DNA of 64,000 nt from Echinococcus granulosus (lineage: Eukaryota; Platyhelminthes; Cestoda; Cyclophyllidea; Taeniidae): assembly GCF_000524195.1 (NCBI RefSeq), contig NW_020170383.1, positions 654,884-718,883 of the forward strand, written 5' to 3'. Shown piece by piece: positions 13,151-22,757 of the stretch. The position numbers and the translations under genes are program-made. Below the pieces are notes generated by a model. The model searched no databases. It was given only the letters and a program-made list of their open reading frames with translations, and was not told where the DNA came from. Numbering within the stretch: the first letter of the stretch is position 1; every line of letters starts with the position of its first letter.

Positions 13151-13585
13151 ATGTCTGCGGGAGGCGAAAATCCCAACATGTTTACTGGTTGGCGTTACTA
13201 CTTCAATACTTATACTATTAGGGGCCGATCAAATGTAAGCCTGTGCTATTTGCAGTGTGTCACTATGGGTTTCGTTAATGCAGTAATTAATTTATGAAAC
13301 CCGTTCTTTGCCAACTTTTTGGGTAATTGTAGTACTCTCCCCTTGTTATTTCTAGAGTCTACCCCCTTTCCAAATAGTATTGTTAGCTGTGAATAGCATG
13401 CTTGTATTAACAGTGTTTCACATAGTTTAAATTATTCTTTATTCAAAATTTTTCTTCTAATGTTATCCTTTTTTCCTCAGGTCGTGTACACGACTTATGC
13501 TGCGACCGCCTTGCTAGTATTGGCTCTCAATCGCAGGGTCAAGCGGAATAGGACATTGAGGGAAGCAGCAGAGGGAACGAAGTAG
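13151..13585 (+). CDS. ATP5MK: ATP synthase membrane subunit K (DAPIT/USMG5), complete, 2 exons
   Basis: Small single-pass subunit of mitochondrial F1Fo ATP synthase in the inner membrane, needed for synthase dimer stability in animals. Exons 13151-13234 and 13481-13585 joined in phase 0 (donor aaat|gtaagc, acceptor ttttcctcag) give 62 aa; the human protein has 58. The conserved core FTGWRYYFNTYTIRGRSN matches the family's FTGxxxYFNxxTxxGRxN pattern. It is followed by one hydrophobic segment (TTYAATALLVLALN) and a basic tail (RRVKRNR). I start at the second in-frame ATG (13151) because family members begin just before this core. An upstream in-frame ATG at 13058 would add 31 residues without family support. 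Confidence 0.9.
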
Positions 13586-14320
13586 CTGTTTGGACTTCCG
13601 CACAGAATTTGAGTTTAAATGGTCCATTATGAAACTAAACATTTTATTAGATGAGTTCTTTAGCGGCAATTTATGCGTTTTGTCTTCAATGTAATGCCGA
13701 TTTTGGATGTCGATAGTGGCTTACCAGTCGAGCCGCTATCAACAATTATGATATTGCGACTCAAACGCACCACGGTAATGCAAGTCCTGGTCGTTTGCGT
13801 CGGCGCAGTGCACCGTTTTTGTCGAAAGGATTAGGTGCATTGTCTTTAGGGTTGGTGGATACGCTTGTTGCGTGACGGAGGAGGCTTATTGCCCTCTTGG
13901 TTGTCACCCGTCTCTGTCCGGTGAATGGGTTGGCCGGTGCGGATTGCCTGGTCTTTGGGCTTTGGCATGTCACGGGTGAGATGTTTGGGATCTCGTCGCA
14001 AAGGTAGTCGCTGGGGGGGAAAACATAAGTGCTAAGGGTTTGCAATCTTGAGAATTGGATTAACAAACTTCCTGGTTTTTCCAGGACGGGGACCCCTGGA
14101 TCGGTTGTGGGTCCCTTCGCTTGTGCCTTCTTTAGCGATTATCATTGTACGAGAAAATTCAGTGCTTATGAACGAATTTGCACATAACCTACATTTTATC
14201 TCAAAAGTCGAATAAATTTAGTTTTAAAAAAGCGATAAATTTTTCGCTGTAGTTTTGTATTTGTTTTACGCTTCTATTGATGCATAGCGGGAAATTGAGT
14301 TCCACCTCGACGTTGTCGTC
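13586..14320. other. Intergenic, no gene supported
   Basis: About 735 bp between ATP5MK and the cyclophilin gene. A 101-codon antisense frame at 13761-14066 is open but basic and low-information, with no splice signals or family match. No repeat recognised. Confidence 0.4.
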
Positions 14321-15026
14321 ATGTTTAGGTCCTTCCTTTTTTTCTTGTCATTTGTTTTGGTTGTCACTTGTGCCAGAAGAGGGCCCCAAATAACAGACAA
14401 AGTTTTTTTTGATATAACCCTGGGAAATAAAGCGGCAGGTCGAATCGTCATCGGTCTTTTCGGTAATACCGTGCCGAAAACCGTCTCCAACTTTAAGGCT
14501 TTTGTTGAGGGATATGAAGTAAGTGAAGACTACACTTCTTCATGTTTTTAGAAAGATGGACAAATATACGGCTTTGCCGATAGCATTTTCCATCGTGTCA
14601 TCAAGAACTTCATGATTCAAGGAGGTGATTTCACCAACAAAGATGGAACTGGCGGATTCAGTATTTATGGGAACAAGTTTGAAGATGAGAACTTTAAACT
14701 TCATCATGAGGGTCCTGGTTGGGTCTCGATGGCTAATTCCGGTATGGTACTGTATTTTATAGATCCTTAGGTCGTGACACCAATGGGAGTCAATTCTTTA
14801 TAACCCTGGTCAAGACCGCCTGGTTGGACGGGAAACATGTTGTTTTCGGCAAAGTTATTGAAGGGATGGTGGGTATTGTAATGGTTTTCGTAATTTATCT
14901 TATTAGGACTTGGTGGAAAAAATCGGTGAAACCGAGACTGACGCGAAGGATCGCCCAGTTGTTGAGGTGAAAATTGCATCGGCTGGAATGTTACCAGTAG
15001 ATAAACCGTACAACATAGAGCTGTGA
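14321..15026 (+). CDS. PPIB: Cyclophilin B-type peptidyl-prolyl isomerase, complete, 4 exons with tiny introns
   Basis: Catalyses cis-trans isomerisation of peptidyl-proline bonds in the secretory pathway. Exons 14321-14518, 14552-14741, 14771-14868, 14907-15026 give 201 aa. The introns are only 33, 29 and 38 nt. An N-terminal hydrophobic signal peptide ([16 protein letters not shown]) precedes the cyclophilin fold. Active-site residues are all present: R81, F86, M87, Q89 (in [15 protein letters not shown]), F138 (GSQFFIT), W146 and H151 ([10 protein letters not shown]). The signal peptide and the [12 protein letters not shown] start are typical of the B/ER class. The C-terminus ends in IEL with no KDEL, so ER retention versus secretion is open. 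The cyclosporin-binding Trp is conserved, as expected for a drug-sensitive form. Confidence 0.97.
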
Positions 15027-17213
15027 TGTGGAGGGAAAATTGGACATTTGCCTTGGTTAATTCTTATTTTCTTGGTAGTTTCGCCTGTCCTTTTATTGCT
15101 TCCTCAGTGGGATTTTGTACGTAGGTATTATCTCCTGTTTAATGAATCTGGATCGATTGGGATTTTTTTATTTGCGATTATGTTGCGCACCTGGGTAAGT
15201 AACTCGGACGAACCACAATCGCGTAACTTGAAATTGGGTTGATAAATCTATCAAACTACTTTTTCACGATCTTTTGTTTTCAGTACCGGCCTTAGGCCTT
15301 GGGTGTTACGGTATTTGTGTGATTCTGCACTTTTTAGTCCGTGGTAGTTTGCCTTGATGAAATGTTAATACCTGTGGTGAATGAAGTTCGTTCTTCACCT
15401 GTATCCATCGTTTGCATTGTCACGAACTTAGTGTCATTAGTTTACTGCCTTGTTTGGCCGCTTTCGGTTATGTGGGCGCTTAGAGCTTCGTGTATTGCAA
15501 TTTCATTTCGTGGCACGGCTTTCGTGTGACGCTAAGGCCTCCCAGCTCTTCTGTGTTGGCGATATGTGTTTGCCCCACTTCGCGTCGATAGTGAATCGAT
15601 GAATGATTCTGGCGAGGTTTACGCCTCCAATGAGCATCCTTCATCTACCACCCAAGGCACCGTTTTACGGCAGGTGGGTAATGGGTAGTTGATGTATTTT
15701 GGTAGGTGTTGGGAAGCACAGTTCGACTTGAATTGACAGTGCTTCTTGATGGGAGACAAACGCATTAGTAATTGCACCCTCGATCGCCCACATTAAGTTG
15801 GTATCGGGAGAGGTGTCCTCCAGGTGGTCCCCTGTTTCACCTAAATCGCGCAAAACTTATGGTAGCTTTGGTCGGCCTTGAGTCAAAGCTGTTAGGGTAT
15901 AGCTAATGGTATGGTTGAAATCTGAGGATCGACCCTTACTGCTTGGTAGTTTTAGATGCAGCTGTATTTGTACAGACAAGTTTATGCATTAATGCCAGTC
16001 ATTTCCCAGGTTTGTTTGCACGTCAGTTGTTTGGTGCCTGTTTCTCATGCGTCGAGTAATGGAAATCATGAAAAATACCACAAAGCAGGACTGTTTTATT
16101 TCCGCAATTTTAAAAATGGATGGTTGTGGTGTTGTACCCCCGAATGTGTCCTCAGACATCTTAATGAATGTGTTCGATATCTTATTCTTGAATGTCTTAT
16201 AATTGGCCCTCAATCCCTCTTAAAGTGCTCATTCAGCCCTACAAGAAATTGACGTGGGCTTTTGATCTTTATCGAAGGGGCGATGTAGGCGCGCCGCTAT
16301 CCTAAGAACACCACGAACCAATGAGGTGGAGACACGCTTGCAGCGGTCACGGTACACGCGTGTCTCCACTTTTGACATTCTGCACTAGGCGAAATGAGTT
16401 TTTATAGTAGAGATTCTCTCAGTTAACAAATTTGTAATGTTTACTATGCTTAGAAATTGCAGAGTCTTCTTTGGTTTTGAGGATGGAATTTGTATTTGCG
16501 CAATACACATGCTACGGTATGCAAATTATTCTAACACTGTAATTATGTCTCACTGCTTGGTGACAGAGGTTTGTATTCAAATTTTAAACCAAAAAATTAT
16601 CAGTACTAGGAATACTTTTACGACGAAAGCTAGTGCATTCAAAGGATACACTGGGACTATTAGGTGAAATCTGAACCTAGGTGCTCAAATTTTACGAACA
16701 TGGGTGCTGAAACCGGCATCAGTTGTGTAGTGGTACATGAGGAAGATATTTTTGCATTAAGTACACCAACACGCGAGAATCCCTACTTTTGTCAGCACTG
16801 GGACAGCATGGCTTTTAATTAATTGCAGTGACCCTAACGGACAACCGGCTTTTCTGTGGAATTGTATTTGACATCTATTTGAACAGGTATTTTCATGCCT
16901 CCTAAGCATGATGCTTATAAGCAATACTTAACGGAGCTAAGCAGGTCTATACTAGATAAATCTGGTGAATTTTATCAATGGTGAGGACTTAATGTTTAAT
17001 GAAATGAGTGTAGCCATGGGAGTGAAAAAAAGAACACGTCTTTGAAAGGGCAATGTCGCCGAGTGCAAGTACAACTGGATGCTACTCAAGTACCTGTCTA
17101 GTTTAAAAACGATCGCCTAAACAGCAACTCCAGTAAATTGCAAGTCGTAAAAATATTGACCTAATAAACTTCGTCAAAAGTAAAAGATTACTTAAACTAG
17201 TTCCATTGAGCCC
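15027..17213. other. Intergenic, no gene supported
   Basis: Over 2 kb downstream of the cyclophilin gene. Several open frames of 60-100 codons exist on both strands (for example 15956-16252 plus, 15665-15853 minus), but none has family motifs, splice context or an unopposed frame. The one structured element is the inverted repeat at 16326-16369, listed separately. Confidence 0.4.
16326..16369. repeat. Perfect 12-bp inverted repeat (hairpin) with 20-nt loop
   Basis: GTGGAGACACGC at 16326-16337 is the exact reverse complement of GCGTGTCTCCAC at 16358-16369. The loop is 20 nt. The stem can extend three more positions with G:T wobbles on the lower side. The local sequence is more GC-rich than its surroundings. 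It could be a structured RNA, the core of a decayed foldback element, or a chance palindrome kept by low divergence. Confidence 0.75.
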
Positions 17214-17299
17214 GTGCTTTGCACCAGTTCATGCTTCGCAGTTTGTTCTTTATCTCTGCTGAAAATTTATTCGTTTATGCATCTGCCCAACCGCTGCCC

Positions 17300-17855
17300 A
17301 TCAGTACAGCTACCTATTCAAATATCTATCTGTTCATCCACTTATCCATATATCTCCAAATTACCGTATCTAACCATCTGTATCTATCCAAGTCACCCTT
17401 TCCGTACTATCAAAATATTATCCATCTGCATATGTTTCTATCTAGCTATCAGCCGAACCGCCTGAATAGTAGGCAGTCCAATTACCTATCCACTTGTCTC
17501 TATCTCTTAGTCTCTTTACATTGTCCATCTCTCCTATCCCTAATTCTCTACCTGTCTAGCCATCGAATTATCTGACCACATATCCATCTCTCTTCTTTTC
17601 GTTGTATTTATCACTTTATTTATTTATTCGACTACACATCTCTCTTTATAGACCTACCCATCTAGTCATCCCTTTATATCATCTATGTCAGTTCTATCTC
17701 TCTTACTATTCCTTCCTATAACCATCTATCTATCTATATATCCGTCTCTTTCTTCATTTCTATGTATTACCTTATTTATCCACATACATATCTCCATCTA
17801 GCTACCTATCCATTTAGTCCAGTGATCTGTCTACATATGCATCAATCTATCATAA
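17300..17855. repeat. Degenerate ATCT/CATC-rich simple-sequence region
   Basis: More than 500 bp made almost entirely of pyrimidine-rich units close to TATC, ATCT and CCAT, with many imperfect copies such as tatctatctgttcatcc. Units drift in length and sequence, so this is an old decayed tetranucleotide microsatellite. The similar texture resumes at about 18080-18190. Apparent open frames through it are by-products of low complexity. Confidence 0.8.
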
Positions 17856-17859
17856 AACA

Positions 17860-18065
17860 TACCTCTGTAGCACGATAGTGGTTTATCCCTCGGAGTTGGT
17901 GAGACGCCACTTTTGTACTTGGAATTAGCCCCCTTGTACCTCGCTGGGTGAGCTGGCCTTCGGGGCCATGCCAATAGCCCAGATACCTTCTCTGTGCTGA
18001 ATATATATTCTGCCCGAGCATTGCGTCTTCTTCAGTCTTCAGGGAAGTCTCGGGACGCTGCACTT
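17860..18065. other. GC-richer insert inside the ATCT repeat
   Basis: About 205 bp of normal-complexity, GC-richer DNA splits the simple-sequence region. It contains a small perfect hairpin, TGGCC-TTCGG-GGCCA. One minus-strand frame (17842-18063) stays open across it. Its sharp compositional borders suggest an inserted repeat unit or short mobile-element fragment, but I recognise no transposon terminus or target-site duplication. Confidence 0.4.
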
Positions 18066-18292
18066 CATCAAACTCTTTGTGCTATCTATTGCTCTGTCTA
18101 TCCATCTTTCCTACTAGCCATGTCTATTTAACTAGCTGTCCGGATTACTTATCCCCCTTAATACACTTAAATAAATCAATTTATTTAGCTGCCTGTGCAT
18201 TTCGGCCGACCAGTCCATCTCCTTATCGAACAAAATTCGATTCAATAAGTGAGGTGGTGGAGTGGGTATCACAATTCTACGTTAGGCAGCGT

Positions 18293-18443
18293 CGAATAGG
18301 CCAGTCTTTTGCTTTAGGAAAACCATGGCTCTTCCCACAGCAAGACGTTTGACTGTTTTTCTCTACTTTAAATCATCTGTTAGGTGGTGTCAGATAAAAG
18401 AGCGGATTCTGTTACTGATGAACGGAGGGTCAATGGCATTAAA
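18293..18443 (+). pseudogene. Decayed partial copy of the NLE1 5' end
   Basis: Direct comparison with the NLE1 start region shows 18373-18443 matching 28321-28391 at about 77% (55 of 71 positions, no gaps). Weaker similarity extends upstream to a shared agtcttttgcttt. The NLE1 initiator ATG is GTG in the copy. The downstream frame is still open and collinear (VSDKRADSVTDERRVN against MSDARFDSVGDEQRVN). Similarity stops after about 21 codons, and none of the rest of NLE1 is present. It includes noncoding sequence upstream of the ATG, so it arose from genomic DNA rather than only from spliced mRNA. Confidence 0.75.
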
Positions 18444-19136
18444 ATCAAGCCCTACTATTTGCCGAATCTATGTAATCCGTCTGAGCATTGTAACTTCTTT
18501 TGCCTTGAACAGCCGCACAAGTGGTGTGCAAATACTCGTATTTTATGTATAAAATCAGGTCATAACTATTGAAATCAACCAAAATATTGCCTAGAGGATT
18601 ATGTTTTCCTTTTAGAAGTGTTGAGGGGGGATATTATAACGTGATTTACTTATGAATATTTGTCCTAGTGCACAGACGATATGCCGTTAAAATTTTTTGG
18701 AATGAACCAAATCTAAAAGGAGCTATAATATTCTCGTAGAATACATATGTTTGACGCATAGTTCGGATGGGAATGCTAGCATGGCATGGAGGCCAGCTCA
18801 CCTGGCAAATGTACGCTGCGAAGACACAAAAAGTAATCTTCTACCATGATTAAGAGGCAAACAAGTGGCACACCATATTCCTAATCCTGACTTAACGGCA
18901 AAATATACTATTAGGTATTATAATTCTGGAATGCACTCGCGCAAGGTTTTATTATTAGTTGTGCACAAGATAAAATAAAAGTATTAAAGTATAAAAGTAT
19001 AAGCTTTTCAAATGCTATGCATGCATATTTTTGCTACATTGTTTATGGTTGCTTTAACTGTGAATTTTAATCATTAATACACTTTTGTTTATAACAGTAG
19101 GGGCTTAGTTGGCGCCATACTTCTTTGCCCTCTGCT
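18444..19136. other. Intergenic upstream of RPL27A
   Basis: AT-rich, about 690 bp. It should contain the promoter and short 5' UTR of the ribosomal protein gene. The last 50 bases before the ATG are pyrimidine-rich in places (cttctttgccctctgct), compatible with a TOP-like leader, but no transcription start can be placed. Confidence 0.4.
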
Positions 19137-19659
19137 ATGGTATCGCGCGCTTTTCTCTAACCTTTGTTCCTTTTAGTCCAAAATAAAGGCCAAGAAGACC
19201 AGGAAGCTGAGGGGTCACGTTAGTCACGGCATGGGTCGTGTTGGTAAGCACAGGAAGCATCCTGGTGGTCGAGGTAATGCCGGTGGCGAACACCACCATC
19301 GCATTAACTTCAACAAATACCACCCGGGTTACTTTGGGAAAATTGGAATGCCTCACTACCATTTGAAGCGTAATCCATATTATTGTCCAACTATAAATTT
19401 GGACAAACTGTGGTCCCTTGTTTCTGATGCGACCTACGAAAAGTATAAGAACTCCAAAGATGGGAAAGCTCCTGTTATTGATTGCGTTCGAAAGGTAATT
19501 ATCACTAAATTTTGTGCATGTACTTTTTAGGGGTACTTTAAAGTTCTGGGTAAGGGTATCCTTCCAAAAGTTCCCGTCATCGTGAAGGCGCGGTTCTTCT
19601 CGAGACGTGCAGAGGAGAGGATTAAGGCTGTTGGCGGCGCCTGCATCCTTACTGCGTAA
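19137..19659 (+). CDS. RPL27A: 60S ribosomal protein L27a (uL15), complete, 3 exons
   Basis: Structural component of the large cytosolic ribosomal subunit. Exons 19137-19139, 19177-19494 and 19531-19659 give 149 aa, one residue longer than the human protein as I recall it. The first coding exon consists only of the ATG, followed at once by a 37-nt intron; the second intron is 36 nt. Conserved family blocks include [44 protein letters not shown] and [20 protein letters not shown]. The poly(A) signal AATAAA (19659-19664) overlaps the last base of the TAA stop, so the 3' UTR must be very short. Identification is essentially certain. Confidence 0.98.
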
Positions 19660-21326
19660 ATAAACGTACCATTTGTCGGCCTATATATTCTCGTTTTGGG
19701 GGGTCGCACTGGTTGTGTGTATGTGAGTCGAGGTTCTACCTCTTGTCTTATCTTTATTTGTGTGGCGCCCCATCCTTTTAACTTGTGGTCTGTGGCGTCG
19801 GTAGTTTTTTGCTTATATCAGTGAAGCAGCCGTAAGGTTTTTTGTTTCGGAGGGTCCGGTGCACCATAGAATTAGGGTCAGTGAGGGTTTGCTCATGGTG
19901 AGATGTGAAGACTTCGTAAGATACGATCCTCGAAGCCGGTCGTGGTCGTTGGAACGTGGTGGGCTTGCTGAGCGATAGCTTCGTTCTCGTTTCGTCAAAA
20001 GCGCCATAGTTGGGGTCATGCATCCATCAATGCAGTGTCCGCGTCTCAATACTGCCGGATGTGCGTAGCGGATCCGACCAAACCGTTTTACGAAACATCT
20101 ACGAATGATCGGCGCATACCGTCTGGTCGTGGCTCTTCCTGTTCTCGTAAATTCTAGTGAAGACTACCTGTATTATGCTATGATTTAAGAATTCAGGTGA
20201 GCACTACCAGGAATTGTGGACGCATGCGTGTCACTGGTGAAAGAAGCTTGAAGAGAAGGAACCCAAAACTTTGTGGAATCAAACACCTGTGACATCGTAG
20301 GCAAGCTTCAGAAGTTGCACAAGGACATTACCTGCCCCGCCTTTTAGGGAAAGGAGAAGGAAAACGCCTTACGTCCCATTCCGCAAAAACCTCATTACGC
20401 TATCTATTCAATTGTTTGAATGCTTTATTCAAATTCAACTAGAAGCAGCATATTTGTGACGGCTGACGGTGATGTCGCGGAGTTGGTGGAGCACTTCACA
20501 TAGGTTTGTTCTGCTTCAGGGTTGCTAAACAGGTCAACGTGTCTACAACGGACTAGTACCGCCTATGGCTAGTTCTAGCACAACTTTCGGCCGAACGCGA
20601 AAGGTTTTAAGTTGAGCTATCCTCAGTGCAATGTTGATATTGCAGTACTGAATTTTGAGTCGTTGCAATTTTGCACATGAAACTTCCATTTGGCTTTTGG
20701 ACGAAATCTTTTTAATTGACTTAAGATCGTTAGCATCTCGAGTTTCTCTTCGAGGATTCACTGTACTTTGCAAGCAGCTATTAACAGTATTGTATCTCGT
20801 GATTTCATAAATAATCATAGCATTCTGACATTGTTCCACCAGCAAGGAGACCATTTATGACTATTATTTCCACCCACAATTGAAAATAGCAAAATTAAAA
20901 TGTGCCTCATGCGAGTTTACTTTGGTGCTTTCCTAGCATCGAAAAAACACCACATTAACGTTGGGCGCATTATTCACTATTAACATTTACTTGTACTTAT
21001 TCAGGATTGTGAACATTTAAATCCGTTTTCAGCATGAGGGCGTACTGACCGGTTCCAAGTTGAGGCACAATAATTTTTGGCATTGATTCTCAAATCCTCT
21101 TTACACATACAGACATTGACAGCACTAGCATCAAGATGGGTCGGTGAGTCGTTGGTTAGTGATTTCCCTATGGAATAGAACGCACTCTAATGGTTGGTGC
21201 ATTTTCATTATGGTGATTAGATCTTTACGCGAAAAGGAACATGTCTGTCACATGAAGGCTGGACACATGACATTTGAATAAATTGATTTTCCGTGTGTTG
21301 AGCGTCTGTTGTAGCGACGTTTTGCG
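19660..21326. other. Intergenic, no gene supported
   Basis: About 1.7 kb. Two overlapping minus-strand frames near 19778-20049 and one at 20543-20854 are open, but they lack homology, splice partners or a coding-like composition distinct from the opposite strand. AATAAA at 19659-19664 ends the upstream gene; the promoter of the next gene lies at the right end. No repeat identified. Confidence 0.4.
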
Positions 21327-22757
21327 ATGGGTGCATTGCATTCAGTAAACAAGCATGGAATGCCTACAAAAATTATTGAATCAAACGTAAAGGAGTCTGG
21401 TAAGTTGCTTCGATATGGATAAAACCACATAATTTGTGAAGGTTTAAAATCTTTCGATCAAAAAACCAACAACCACCAAGTGGACTCAAATCCCACAAGA
21501 GTACCTAATAACTCTCAAAATAAAACAGACTCTCTGAGAACCGACCCGTCACTAATCGGGTCGCCATTAGATACACCCATTAACTCCAGGAATGTAGGAA
21601 AGTACTCCGAAGTGAAGAAACCACAGAGGCCTAGCCGAGATGCTGAGGTGAGGCGCTCTAAATCGACTAATGTTTCGCCCACTGGAACTCACAAAAAGAA
21701 TGTAAGACCGAGGCAGGAGAACACAATCCAAAGTAGCATTACTACCCATGGTAGAGATCAAAACATGCTAAGTAAATTCATACAGGCCGGTGTTGGCTAC
21801 GCGTTTATGCGAGATAATGAGACCAATACTATACAACCGATATTTCCCAGCAATACACCAGTAGGTGTCAAAAAGTGCGGTTTGAATCCGTCCATTGCTA
21901 CTCCGTGCTCGTCATCTGGGCAGGCTTATGGAGACGAAGATAAGGCTCCTGATGATGTTGTTGCACGCAAGAAACAGGTTCATGCAGTGGACGAAAGCGG
22001 CTCTGGGACAAGGCTGAGGGCATGCGCAAGAGCTGTCAATATTGTCGCTCTTGATGATGGTGATTCAAAATACCAAAACACCATGTATCCAAAAGGTGAC
22101 ACAAACACCAAGTCCATAAAAGAGCAAAGCTATCCTTCAAAAATACAACGTGATAATCATGTATTCAACCCAAACAGCCAGGAATGTCAAAAAAATTGGA
22201 TTAGCTTTAATCAAAACGGGGTTAAAAAACAGTCAGCTAATCCTGGCCTTTGTTGTAGGTCTTCGTCTCCGACCCTTAGACGAAAACTTTCGGACCCGAA
22301 AAACGATACCACTCTCTATAAAGCAAGCAAGAAACCCATTTACTCTTTAGCAAGTCCCAAAGTCGTTTCTCGTCACAACTTGGTAGCTCAATCGGTAGGG
22401 CGAAGGGGTTCGAAAAGCCCGAGACGAACGAAAAATAGGTCACCTCCGACAAGAGCAAAGGCATGTACATTACAGAGCCCACCACAACCAAATAAATTTC
22501 GTTTCTTCCTCAAAGAGACCGAGGAGATAAACAATATGCTCAACGATCCCGATGATCGGAGAATAAGAACAATTTGCGAACGATTCCAATGCGACCTAGA
22601 TATCTACGCTAAAAATCTCATAGGCGGATTCATGCAATACACAGTGGACATTGCGGCCCCGAATGCCTCAAGCCTTCTTGGATGTGTGAAGAACCTCGAC
22701 TCAGCCCTAGGTTGGCACATAGCTCCACAGCTGAATAGCGGTAACAATCAAAAGTAG
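21327..22757 (+). CDS. Unrecognised basic protein, possible C-terminal KH-like fold, 462 aa
   Basis: Two exons, 21327-21399 and 21442-22757, joined through a 42-nt intron (g|gtaagt ... gtgaag) with phase agreement; 462 aa. No in-frame ATG exists near the left end of the large exon, so the short first exon supplies the start: MGALHS, which also fits the MGxxxS pattern for N-myristoylation. Residues 26-390 are polar, low in hydrophobics and rich in S, N, K, P and R, with RRxSP-type clusters (SKSPRRTKNRSPP), and are probably disordered. Residues 395-455 are ordered-looking: RRIRTICERFQCDLDIYAK, then a QYTVDIAAP strand and a helix ending in SALGW. This helix-strand-strand-helix order resembles a KH RNA-binding module without a clear GxxG loop. 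Function is not assigned; an RNA-binding role is only an inference. Confidence 0.75.

Noticed and set aside
13761..14066. 101-codon minus-strand frame between ATP5MK and the cyclophilin gene
   Set aside because: No family motif, no splice sites and no coding-like composition; treated as chance.
17214..17575. Overlapping 83- and 118-codon frames
   Set aside because: They arise from the ATCT-type simple sequence, which lacks stops in some phases; the protein is a low-complexity I/Y/L/S/H mix.
17300..17855. Possible CRISPR-like or satellite array
   Set aside because: There are no fixed-length spacers or constant repeats; units drift continuously as in a decayed microsatellite.
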